5,892 bases of DNA. Origin: an uncultured Clostridia bacterium. Lineage in GTDB: Bacteria > Bacillota > Clostridia > Oscillospirales > CAG-272. The notes below the pieces were generated by a model. The model saw only the letters and a list, made by a program, of their open reading frames with translations. It made no database searches and was not told where the DNA came from. How positions within the stretch are numbered: position 1 is the stretch's first letter; each line of letters begins with the position of its first letter. Below are positions 1-5,720 of this stretch, in pieces. The stretch is from the NCBI GenBank assembly GCA_937884385.1, contig CALGCW010000126.1, forward strand, positions 1 to 5,892, written 5' to 3'. The position numbers and the translations under genes are program-made.

Positions 1-2
1 CC

Positions 3-1187
3 GTTGGCGGGGTTAGTGACGCACACGGAAAGATTGATGTGGTTGATAGTTCTGGGACACAAATTGGCGGGCTAAACTCAAACGGTCTACAAATAAATGG
101 GCGTTTTGGTTGGAGGCCATCTGGCTTCTCCAACACAATAATTGGAGATGTTGGCACAAGGATTTACCCGTATAGCATAGTTGAGTGGGTACAACTACCA
201 AACGGGAACTACCACGCTGTTTTGAATACCGCAAGAGGCCTTGGAGGAACAGAAGCTAATCCGTATACAGAGCATAGTCTTAATCTGTATAGCTATCCTC
301 TTACAGGATCGTATGTATCATGGGCAAGATTGCACGTTGACAAGGATCAAGCAGAATTGCAACTGGATGGTAGCGGAAATGGCGCAATCCGGTTAAGTTC
401 ATCTGTTGATGTTGGCTCACAATTTGGCGGGCCTGTTACAATGAATAGCACCCTCGACATAACCCAGCGGCGGTGCTATACCACGCTGTCAAGTGCGGGG
501 TGGTACAGGGTAGCGAAAACAGCCTACGAATATGGAGCGTCTGGAACCATAATAAACTTCTACATCGGAAGACCGTATGGGGACACTCCGGCAGAAGCGC
601 ACAAAATATCGTTTTTCACCGTTGGCGGCGGGAACAGCGCATTTATTGACGAAATAAGCGATTCAAACTCAATTCTTATTGACTACATTCGTTGCACACA
701 TGACAGCGACTATATGTATTTTGATGTGCATTACAACACATCAGCGTCAAATGAAGTCTATGTGTACTTCGATGTTTACGGGAAAGGGCAGTTAAACGGG
801 ACAAGCGTTTCGATGGGCCTTACTTCTGTTGTTTCATCACCGGCAGGAGAAGAGTTGATAGCTTCGTATGAGTTTGCAGAGAAAACAGACCGCATAAGCG
901 ACACAACCACAAGCGGCGTTCATACGATTGTTGAAAGAACAGGAAAGCTGATAACCGTAACATTGGAAGCCGCAGGAGGCGTATCGTGTCCGCAAGGCCA
1001 ATACACAACTGTTGCCACAATTCCGAGCTGGGCGTATCCAAAGTCAAACGTATTCTTGTCTGTTGACCCGTTCGGGGCGAACAACATTATAGGGGGCGTT
1101 ATAAACACATCAGGAAATGTTCGTTTGTACCCTGTCTTGTCCGCAACAACGTATTACCGCTTCACAATCACATATAAGACGGCATAA
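3..1187 (+). CDS. Phage tail fibre / minor structural protein, C-terminal part (5' end outside window)
   Basis: The frame is open to the left edge, so only the last 394 residues are visible; an internal GTG at 39 should not be taken as the start. The visible N-terminal part (about residues 1-40) has the short-strand pattern 'VVDSSGTQIGGLNSNGLQI' that is common before the receptor-binding part of siphophage minor structural proteins. A middle segment (about 155-280) contains a 'GWYRVAK' motif around Trp167 followed by alternating beta-strand sequence, as in phage tail-fibre domains. The last 100 or so residues, rich in Gly, Thr, Val and Tyr, look like a terminal beta-sandwich head. There is no signal peptide or membrane segment in view. 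The position just before the lysis genes fits a tail-tip or host-binding protein. The family call is by pattern; the exact domain and receptor are unknown. Confidence 0.72.
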   Translation, partial: VGGVSDAHGKIDVVDSSGTQIGGLNSNGLQINGRFGWRPSGFSNTIIGDVGTRIYPYSIVEWVQLPNGNYHAVLNTARGLGGTEANPYTEHSLNLYSYPLTGSYVSWARLHVDKDQAELQLDGSGNGAIRLSSSVDVGSQFGGPVTMNSTLDITQRRCYTTLSSAGWYRVAKTAYEYGASGTIINFYIGRPYGDTPAEAHKISFFTVGGGNSAFIDEISDSNSILIDYIRCTHDSDYMYFDVHYNTSASNEVYVYFDVYGKGQLNGTSVSMGLTSVVSSPAGEELIASYEFAEKTDRISDTTTSGVHTIVERTGKLITVTLEAAGGVSCPQGQYTTVATIPSWAYPKSNVFLSVDPFGANNIIGGVINTSGNVRLYPVLSATTYYRFTITYKTA

Positions 1188-1198
1188 GGAGATAAACA

Positions 1199-1456
1199 AT
1201 GCAAAAATATCATATCATTGAGTTTCAGGCGTACAACGATGGGCGATGCGCCATTCCAACCCCGCTAAAGGGTTATGAGGTGAATACAAAGGAACAGGAA
1301 GATGCTATGGTTTCTGAATGGCTTGGTGTGTGTTCTGTTGCCGCCATTTCTGCTGTTGATACGCATACTGTCGGCATATATGACAGTGAGGGAAAAGTGT
1401 ACAAGGGTTATATAATGACATTCAGGCACGGGCATGAGGTTGAAGATGCTGAATGA
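1199..1456 (+). CDS. Small phage protein of unknown function (85 aa)
   Basis: ATG at 1199 follows an AAGGAGA ribosome binding site (1186-1192) that overlaps the stop codon of the tail gene, with 6 nt spacing, so the start is well supported. The protein is soluble and mildly acidic, with no membrane segment and no motif I recognise. It holds two halves: a Tyr/Asn-rich N-terminus with 'YNDGRCAIP', and a C-terminal part with beta-strand character ('VGIYDSEGKVYKGYIM'). Its 3' end overlaps the endolysin start by 11 nt, so the two are probably translated together. Small genes between the tail fibre and the lysis genes are often tail accessory proteins or chaperones (compare the XkdW/XkdX slot in PBSX-like phages), but I see no sequence match to those and assign no function. 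Confidence 0.68.
   Translation: MQKYHIIEFQAYNDGRCAIPTPLKGYEVNTKEQEDAMVSEWLGVCSVAAISAVDTHTVGIYDSEGKVYKGYIMTFRHGHEVEDAE
1436..1439 (+). promoter_or_regulatory. Ribosome binding site that decides the endolysin start
   Basis: GAGG at 1436-1439 lies 6 nt before ATG 1446 and is the only plausible Shine-Dalgarno here. The in-frame ATG at 1434 would begin inside this motif and has no ribosome binding site of its own. It lies within the coding sequence of the upstream 85-aa gene. Confidence 0.6.
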
Positions 1457-2240
1457 GTTTATCGCCTATCTGAATGAGCAAATCGGTCAGCCGTACCTAT
1501 GGGGCGGTCAGCACACCCGTCTGACCCCAGACACCTACGAGGCGATCATACACAAGCGCGAGGACGGGCGTGGCGGCTATAAAGACGGGACAAGCTATGC
1601 CGATGCGTCCATAGCGTATTGCAAATCCTTGTTCGACATGGGCCTAACGGTACTGTACGCCTACGATTGCTCCGGGCTTGGTATGTACTGGCTCCAAAAC
1701 GTAAAGCATCTGTATAAGGGCGACGCAAACGCTAACACGATGATGGGCCGTTGCTCCGATTTGACACACTCCGATCCGCCTAAAAAGGGCTGGTGGGTGT
1801 TTCGGCAGGACGATAGCGGCAAGGCTACCCATATCGGGTTCATGGTGGACGATGATTGGCTGGTCGAAGCGAAGGGCCGAAAATACGGCGTAGTTGTCAC
1901 GAAGTTTGCCGCAAAGGATTGGTCTGTCTGGGGAATACCCGATGTGTTCTATGACGAGATTGCCTACCCGGAGCCTGTACCGCCCGAACCGGAGCCGAAG
2001 ACCAAATACGTAGAAGTTATCGGCAAATCGGTGCGTGTCAGATCGTCCGATTCCGTGCTGGGCCGAACGCAGTTTATCGCGCATAACGAAGCGTGGTACA
2101 AGGAAAAGGGTATAAAGCACGGTAACGATACATTCCCGTTCGTTGGCATCGCCCCGTCCGGGTGGTATCAAATCGATGCGGGACGCGGAGAATCGTACAT
2201 AACGAGCAAGAAAAAATATACGAAGCTGGTAGAGATATGA
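1446..2240 (+). CDS. Phage endolysin: N-terminal Cys/His (NlpC/P60-like) peptidase or amidase plus C-terminal SH3-like wall-binding domain
   Basis: Predicted to cut peptidoglycan at the end of infection. With the start at ATG 1446 the protein is 264 aa. The N-terminal catalytic domain (about 1-170) begins with 'GQPYLWGGQ' (14-22) and carries the nucleophile motif 'YDCSGLGMYW' with Cys75. The partner His129 is in 'ATHIGFMVDD', and Glu141 is a possible third polar residue. This order and spacing match NlpC/P60-type papain-fold lysins. A Pro/Glu linker (about 174-185, 'PEPVPPEPEP') leads to a C-terminal domain of about 78 residues with 'SVRVRSSDSVLGRTQ' and 'GWYQIDAG', typical of an SH3-type cell-wall binding module. 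There is no signal peptide, so export needs a holin. It overlaps the next gene by ATGA. The precise bond cleaved (gamma-D-Glu-diamino acid versus amide) cannot be read from the sequence. Confidence 0.9.
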   Translation: MLNEFIAYLNEQIGQPYLWGGQHTRLTPDTYEAIIHKREDGRGGYKDGTSYADASIAYCKSLFDMGLTVLYAYDCSGLGMYWLQNVKHLYKGDANANTMMGRCSDLTHSDPPKKGWWVFRQDDSGKATHIGFMVDDDWLVEAKGRKYGVVVTKFAAKDWSVWGIPDVFYDEIAYPEPVPPEPEPKTKYVEVIGKSVRVRSSDSVLGRTQFIAHNEAWYKEKGIKHGNDTFPFVGIAPSGWYQIDAGRGESYITSKKKYTKLVEI

Positions 2241-2644
2241 CGGGAATAATTGTAGCTTGTGGCGCGGCACTAATCGGAGCAATCGTATCAATCGTGACGC
2301 TGCTTCTGAACCGTAAATGGCAGAAAGAGGACAGGACGGCGGATCGCATTACGGAACTGTCCGGGAAGGTCGATAACGTAGCGTCCGAACTGAAAGCGCA
2401 TATCGAAGCGAACGAAATGGAGGCGGTTCAATCCGCACGGGTGCGTATTCTCCGATTTGCTGACGAGTGCCGCCGTGAAGAAAAGCACAGCAAGGAGTTT
2501 TTTGATTCGGTGCTGGACGATATTGATATATACGAAAACTATTGTGAAAGCCACCCTAAATTCAAGAACAACAAGACGGTTGCGTCAACTAAGATCATAA
2601 AAGACCTATACAAGGAATGCGTATTAGGCGATAAATTCATCTAA
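2237..2644 (+). CDS. Single-TM coiled-coil membrane protein of the lysis module (holin-like)
   Basis: I start this at ATG 2237, which overlaps the endolysin stop as ATGA; this gives 135 aa and places a membrane segment at the very N-terminus (about residues 3-24), followed by basic 'NRKWQK'. Starting earlier, at 2162, would put 25 unlikely residues ahead of the membrane segment inside the endolysin frame. Residues about 30-65 are charged with coiled-coil spacing. The C-terminal half contains 'YENYC' (99-103) and 'SHPKFKNN' (105-112), a pattern I associate with a small protein family in lysis modules of streptococcal, lactococcal and clostridial phages. The topology resembles XhlA-type one-TM lysis proteins. 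It could be a holin, an antiholin or a holin partner, because a second, clearer holin lies at 3371. Translation is probably coupled to the endolysin, as the upstream ribosome binding site is weak. Confidence 0.75.
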   Translation: MTGIIVACGAALIGAIVSIVTLLLNRKWQKEDRTADRITELSGKVDNVASELKAHIEANEMEAVQSARVRILRFADECRREEKHSKEFFDSVLDDIDIYENYCESHPKFKNNKTVASTKIIKDLYKECVLGDKFI

Positions 2645-2661
2645 ATTAAAGGAGAATAAGA

Positions 2662-3276
2662 ATGGCTATTTTTACAACCGCTGACGGCAGACAGATTGTT
2701 GGGGCGGCACAGGCCGGGAACGAATACAAAGGGTACGCAACAAAGCGTGACATCACAATCCAGCTTACTGCAAACGGCGCAACGCAGGACAGCTTGGATG
2801 CTTTGGAGTATCTAAAGGCTTATGCGCTTTATGCAAATAGCGTTGGCAAATCCGTTTTCCCGCCCACCACAAACATCTATATTAGCAACAACGGGACAAC
2901 TAAAACGGTAGAGGCGGACGATATTACGGTTGACGGACAAAACGTTAGCATCGGCGGATGCGCATGGGACGGAACCGCATGGGACTTTACTAACGCGGGA
3001 CAGAGTGGCGGCGGCGGCTCCTCCGGCGGCGGGGTGCTGGTGGTGCATGATGTGGACGGTACGCTGGATAAGACATGGCAGGATATATATGACGCTGTTA
3101 AAAACGGTACAGTTGTTATCTTTTTGCAGAACATGAGTGACGGCGAAATACAACAGCCTTATCTTGAAAGCATAGCAAGCAATGGTGGGTATGGTGTTTA
3201 CCTGCACTACCTTGAAAGCGGTGCGTCAGTTGGATTTTTCGCAAACAGCGCGTCTGATTATCCGTCCTCAAACTAA
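2662..3276 (+). CDS. Fibre-like phage protein with glycine-rich linker (204 aa), function unknown
   Basis: Strong ribosome binding site AAAGGAG (2648-2654), 7 nt before ATG 2662. The protein has two parts. Residues 1-112 are a mixed alpha/beta domain with 'ITIQLTANGATQDSLDALEYL' character and many Thr/Asn; no catalytic motif is visible. A flexible linker 'GQSGGGGSSGGG' spans 113-124. Residues 125-204 begin 'VLVVHDVDGTLDKTWQDIY', a segment I have seen in phage head-fibre or decoration-type proteins, and end in a Tyr/Ser/Asn-rich tail. The two-domain plan with a hinge suggests an anchored domain displaying a tip on the virion, but the gene sits among lysis genes, so a role in lysis or host adhesion is also open. 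Neither the heptamer CAAATCG nor its complement occurs here, unlike in the flanking lysis genes. The gene is certain, the role is not. Confidence 0.82.
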   Translation: MAIFTTADGRQIVGAAQAGNEYKGYATKRDITIQLTANGATQDSLDALEYLKAYALYANSVGKSVFPPTTNIYISNNGTTKTVEADDITVDGQNVSIGGCAWDGTAWDFTNAGQSGGGGSSGGGVLVVHDVDGTLDKTWQDIYDAVKNGTVVIFLQNMSDGEIQQPYLESIASNGGYGVYLHYLESGASVGFFANSASDYPSSN

Positions 3277-3301
3277 CCCCCGCACCTGAAAGGAACAGCG
3301 C

Positions 3302-3334
3302 ATGAAACGCGGCCTTGAACGGTGGTACGTATAA
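3302..3334 (+). CDS. Possible 10-codon mini-ORF (MKRGLERWYV)
   Basis: ATG 3302 has a good ribosome binding site, AAAGGA at 3289-3294 with 7 nt spacing, and the frame closes at TAA 3332-3334. It fills most of the 94-nt gap between the fibre-like gene and the holin. A well-placed Shine-Dalgarno without a normal-length gene could mean a leader peptide that tunes holin translation, the remnant of a decayed gene, or chance. The peptide is basic and aromatic, with no recognised family. Confidence 0.25.
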   Translation: MKRGLERWYV

Positions 3335-3370
3335 TTAAAACGCAAAGCAAGAAAGGAGAATAAAACTGTT

Positions 3371-3661
3371 ATGAAGCTATCCAATAAAGCATATGATATC
3401 CTGTCCAAAATCCAGCGTTGGCTCCCGGCTATTGGCATCTTTTACTTGGCGTTGTGCCAAATCTGGGGCTTCAAGTATGGGGACGAAGTAAACAAAACAA
3501 TCCTTGCTCTTGCCGCGTTCCTTGCAGCCACGCTTGAAATCAGCACGGGCCGCTACCATGCAGACAACGCAACCGATTTGATGTATGCGCTTGTAGGTAA
3601 GGACGAAGCGGAACAGGACGAAGCGGAGCAGGACGATCCGGAGCAGACCGAGGCCGAATAA
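3371..3661 (+). CDS. Phage holin, Dp-1-like family, with acidic repeat tail
   Basis: This 96-aa protein is predicted to form the inner-membrane lesion that lets the endolysin reach the wall. The N-terminus 'MKLSNKAYDILSKIQRW' and two membrane segments (about 17-34 and 42-60) followed by 'STGRYHAD' match the plan of the Dp-1 holin family. The C-terminus (78-96) is an acidic tail built of 5-residue units: DEAEQ, DEAEQ, DDPEQ, then TEAE, encoded by 15-bp repeats. Holins usually end in a charged, often basic, cytoplasmic tail, so the strongly acidic repeat is unusual. The ribosome binding site AAAGGAG (3352-3358) is strong but 12 nt from the ATG, longer than ideal, which would lower or delay synthesis. 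The stop codon shares one base with the phosphoesterase start (TAATG). Confidence 0.85.
   Translation: MKLSNKAYDILSKIQRWLPAIGIFYLALCQIWGFKYGDEVNKTILALAAFLAATLEISTGRYHADNATDLMYALVGKDEAEQDEAEQDDPEQTEAE
3602..3658 (+). repeat. 15-bp tandem repeat encoding the DEAEQ tail of the holin
   Basis: GACGAAGCGGAACAG (3602-3616) is repeated almost exactly at 3617-3631 (one base changed), with a diverged third unit at 3632-3646 and a shortened fourth unit at 3647-3658. The units are in frame with the holin gene, so copy-number changes would lengthen or shorten the tail by five residues without a frameshift. Confidence 0.8.
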
Positions 3662-4440
3662 TGTACCCGGAAACTAAGCCGATACTGTTTAACTGCCAAA
3701 AGGAATACGACACCGTTGAAATCTATCCTGTTCACGATTTGCATTACGGATCGGAGCAATTCAATCTCCGAAAGTGGAACGCATTACACGATTTGATCTT
3801 GGGCGCACCGAACCGATATGTGGTATGGGTGGGTGACCTGATGGAAAACGCCGTGCCAAACAGCAAATCGAGCGTGTTCGACCAGATGTATACGCCGCAA
3901 GAGCAGAAAGAGTACATTACCGCGCTGTTCAAGGAGTTCAAAAAGCGCACAATAGCAATTCTTGACGGCAACCACGAAGCAAACAGATCAGCAAAGATGT
4001 GCGGATTATTCCCGTTATTCGATTGCGCCGCGATAGCCGGGATAGAGCCACAATACCGATCCGCCTATGCCGCAATGGATATTGGCGTTGGAACCGATTC
4101 GCACGGCATGAAAGGACGGCAGACCCATTACGTAGGGTTCGCTACGCACCGTGCCAAATCGCTCAAATCGTTTGCAAGTGTGGACGCATTGGAAGGGTTT
4201 GATTTCTTCCTTACAGGACACGACCACGAAGCGACAGACCATCCGCGTGGGAAATTGATCTACGATTCACGGAATCATGCCGTATCGTTCAAGTCGGTCG
4301 AAGTGCTAAATTGCGGGTCGTTCCTGTCCTACGGCGGATACGGCGCACAGGCGGGGTACAGGCCCAAATCGGACAAACTGTACAAACTTGTGTTGCACGG
4401 TGGAGAAAAGAAGATAGAAACAGTCGGGTTCTATCTATAA
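3661..4440 (+). CDS. Calcineurin-like metallophosphoesterase (259 aa)
   Basis: A two-metal phosphoesterase hydrolysing phosphomono- or diester bonds; the substrate is not predictable from the sequence. All family motifs are present in order: D-x-H as Asp26 and His28 in 'HDLHYG', G-D as Asp59 in 'WVGDLMEN', 'GNHE' with Asn104 and His105, a middle histidine probably His163 in 'FATHR', and 'GHDH' with His187 and His189. The active site therefore looks intact. There is no signal peptide or membrane segment, so it is cytoplasmic. The ATG overlaps the holin stop by one base and no good ribosome binding site precedes it, so translation is probably coupled to the holin. Phage genomes often carry such enzymes, usually with DNA-metabolism genes; finding one as last gene of the late transcript is less usual. 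It may be a nuclease, a nucleotide phosphodiesterase or an accessory gene. Confidence 0.9.
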   Translation: MYPETKPILFNCQKEYDTVEIYPVHDLHYGSEQFNLRKWNALHDLILGAPNRYVVWVGDLMENAVPNSKSSVFDQMYTPQEQKEYITALFKEFKKRTIAILDGNHEANRSAKMCGLFPLFDCAAIAGIEPQYRSAYAAMDIGVGTDSHGMKGRQTHYVGFATHRAKSLKSFASVDALEGFDFFLTGHDHEATDHPRGKLIYDSRNHAVSFKSVEVLNCGSFLSYGGYGAQAGYRPKSDKLYKLVLHGGEKKIETVGFYL

Positions 4441-4452
4441 TGTAATAAAGTT

Positions 4453-4483
4453 TCCGGGCTTTTCCAACCCATCCAGCCCGGAG
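4453..4483 (+). repeat. Inverted repeat (hairpin 1 after the phosphoesterase)
   Basis: TCCGGGCT (4453-4460) pairs perfectly with AGCCCGGA (4475-4482) around a 14-nt loop, with one further G-U pair outside. There is no T-run after it, so it is not a classical terminator by itself. It may protect the 3' end of the late transcript or assist termination. Confidence 0.6.
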
Positions 4484-4485
4484 TG

Positions 4486-4507
4486 GCGCGGCCCCCTCCT
4501 ACCGCGC
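4486..4507 (+). repeat. Inverted repeat (hairpin 2)
   Basis: GCGCGG (4486-4491) pairs with CCGCGC (4502-4507) around a C-rich 10-nt loop. It lies 3 nt after hairpin 1 and 3 nt before the terminator stem, which forms a compact three-hairpin block. Confidence 0.45.
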
Positions 4508-4510
4508 ATA

Positions 4511-4545
4511 GCCCCGTGTCTTGCAGATACGGGGCGTTCTTATTT
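4511..4545 (+). terminator. Rho-independent terminator of the late operon
   Basis: GCCCCGTGTC (4511-4520) pairs with GATACGGGGC (4526-4535), a 10-bp stem with one G-T wobble and a 5-nt loop TTGCA, followed by the T-rich run GTTCTTATTT. The T-run is on the + strand side only, so it terminates rightward transcription from the phage genes and does not serve the opposite direction. Confidence 0.85.
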
Positions 4546-4583
4546 GTGTATAAATTATTTATAATACCACAATATATAGCGGC

Positions 4584-4613
4584 TTGACAACATACTTTCC
4601 AATCATTTACAAT
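4584..4613 (+). promoter_or_regulatory. Near-consensus sigma-70/sigma-A promoter for the transposase
   Basis: A perfect -35 TTGACA (4584-4589) and a 5/6 -10 TACAAT (4608-4613) are separated by 18 bp. It lies just after the late terminator and about 30 bp before the transposase start, giving a very short leader. It suggests the transposase is transcribed independently of the late phage operon. Confidence 0.7.
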
Positions 4614-4627
4614 TTATTCATAAATGA
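4603..4627 (+). promoter_or_regulatory. Inverted repeat between promoter -10 and ribosome binding site of the transposase
   Basis: TCATTTA (4603-4609) is complementary to TAAATGA (4621-4627) across an 11-nt spacer. The left arm overlaps the -10 region and the right arm touches the Shine-Dalgarno AAAGGAGGG (4627-4635). It could be an operator bound by the transposase HTH for autoregulation. It could also just be part of the element end. Confidence 0.35.
4606..4626 (+). repeat. Left inner inverted repeat of the IS30-type element
   Basis: Contains the 10-mer AATTTATTCA (4611-4620), which reappears inverted at 5690-5699 beyond the transposase stop. Similarity extends on both sides to about 20 nt if a 2-nt gap is allowed after the 10-mer. 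Confidence 0.55.
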
Positions 4628-4642
4628 AAGGAGGGTAAACAT

Positions 4643-5680
4643 ATGGGAGCGAAGCATCTAACGTGGAATGATCGACTACTAATAGAGCGTTATATCAAAT
4701 CGGGCGTATCGGTTTCCGAGATAGCGAAGCGGCTCCACGTTGTACGATCCACTATATACAAAGAGCTAAAACGCGGGTCATACGAACGGCTTGACGGGAA
4801 AACGTGGGAAACCAAAACGGCGTACTCACCCGATATCGCACAAAGCCGTTATGAATCCCTTAAACAGAATCACGGCCCGCAATTAAAGATCGGCGCGGAT
4901 CGCGCATATGCAACAGAAATAGAGAACACAATCATAAACAATCACTACTCCCCATATTCAGCCCTAAATGACATAAAGCGGCGCAATCTGGCCTTTTCCG
5001 TCACAATATGCCGCACAACGATCTACAACTACATTAAAAAGGGCGTATTCCTGCATCTAACAATGGCAGACCTACCATGCAAAGGCCAATACAAAAAGCG
5101 CAAATACACCCACATAAAAGCGTCCCGTGCCGTAGCGGGAACATCCATTGAGCAACGCCCGGACATTACGGATCGGGCCGAATTTGGGAATTGGGAAATG
5201 GACACCGTTATCGGAAAGCAGCGTACTAAGCCGATCCTGCTTGTCCTGACCGAGCGAAAGACCCGACACGAATTGATCCTAAAACTCCCGGACAAAACCG
5301 CACGTTCCGCCGTAGCCGCCCTAAACCAAATCGAAAGAAAATACGGCAAGCTGTTTCCCTCCATTTTCAAATCAATAACCGTAGACAATGGGTGCGAGTT
5401 CTCCGATTGCGCCGGGTTGGAGCGTTCAATTCGGAAAAACGCGATCCGCACAAAGCTGTACTACTGCCACCCGTATTCCGCCTATGAACGAGGCAGCAAC
5501 GAAAACCAAAACAAACTGATCCGCCGCTTTCTGCCTAAAGGTACTGACTTCCGCCGCGTACCGCCCGGATATATCCGGGCGGGTGAAACGTGGCTAAACA
5601 ACTTGCCCCGTAAAGTGCTGGATGGACGGTCAAGCGGCGAACTGTTCCAGCACGAGTTGGATTGCATAAAAGCATTATAG
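4643..5680 (+). CDS. IS30-family DDE transposase, full length
   Basis: Catalyses strand cleavage and joining of its cognate DNA ends. The 345-aa length is normal for the family. Residues about 7-46 form the N-terminal helix-turn-helix ('GVSVSEIAKRLHVVRSTIYK'); a second HTH-like region spans about 93-135 ('TIYNYIKKGVF'). The catalytic core has Asp187 in 'NWEMDTVIG', Asp248 in 'TVDNGCEF', and Glu282 in 'YERGSNENQN', 34 residues after Asp248 as expected for the DD(33)E spacing. The family signature 'LIRRFLPKGTDF' (292-303) follows. The start is secured by AAAGGAGGG (4627-4635), 7 nt before ATG 4643. No frameshift or internal stop is present, so it should be active. It resembles the upstream phosphoesterase in base use, including copies of CAAATCG. 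Its position directly after the lysis block is that of a phage integrase, so it may be the prophage's own recombinase instead of a passenger IS. Confidence 0.96.
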   Translation: MGAKHLTWNDRLLIERYIKSGVSVSEIAKRLHVVRSTIYKELKRGSYERLDGKTWETKTAYSPDIAQSRYESLKQNHGPQLKIGADRAYATEIENTIINNHYSPYSALNDIKRRNLAFSVTICRTTIYNYIKKGVFLHLTMADLPCKGQYKKRKYTHIKASRAVAGTSIEQRPDITDRAEFGNWEMDTVIGKQRTKPILLVLTERKTRHELILKLPDKTARSAVAALNQIERKYGKLFPSIFKSITVDNGCEFSDCAGLERSIRKNAIRTKLYYCHPYSAYERGSNENQNKLIRRFLPKGTDFRRVPPGYIRAGETWLNNLPRKVLDGRSSGELFQHELDCIKAL

Positions 5681-5685
5681 CACGA

Positions 5686-5704
5686 CATTTGAATAAATTA
5701 TGAA
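5686..5704 (-). repeat. Right inner inverted repeat of the IS30-type element
   Basis: Read on the - strand this sequence contains AATTTATTCA and continues into AATG on one side and TTCAT on the other, mirroring the left repeat with a 2-nt gap. It begins 6 nt after the transposase stop. Confidence 0.55.
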
Positions 5705-5720
5705 CTTGTTTCCTTAACTG

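Noticed and set aside
1434..1445. ATG 1434 as endolysin start
   Set aside because: It has no Shine-Dalgarno and would begin before the GAGG that serves ATG 1446; endolysins of this type usually begin close to the 'LNEFIAYL' helix.
2162..2236. Upstream start for the one-TM lysis protein
   Set aside because: It would add 25 residues encoded within the SH3 domain of the endolysin and move the membrane segment away from the N-terminus; the ATGA overlap at 2237 is a much more usual arrangement.
1644..2291. Long 215-codon open frame on the - strand across the endolysin
   Set aside because: It is antisense to a protein with clear Cys/His catalytic motifs and a binding domain, has no ribosome binding site, and its translation is rich in Arg/Leu with no recognisable fold; it mirrors the codon use of the real gene.
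2930..3136. 68-codon + strand frame inside the fibre-like gene
   Set aside because: It is out of frame with a gene that has a strong ribosome binding site; the open stretch results from the GC-rich glycine linker.
3001..3276. Variable repeat of a diversity-generating retroelement in the C-terminal domain of the fibre-like protein
   Set aside because: No reverse transcriptase, template repeat or adenine-biased second copy is present in the window.
5029..5451. 140-codon open frame on the - strand inside the transposase
   Set aside because: It lies entirely antisense to the catalytic core of an intact DDE transposase and shows no start signal.
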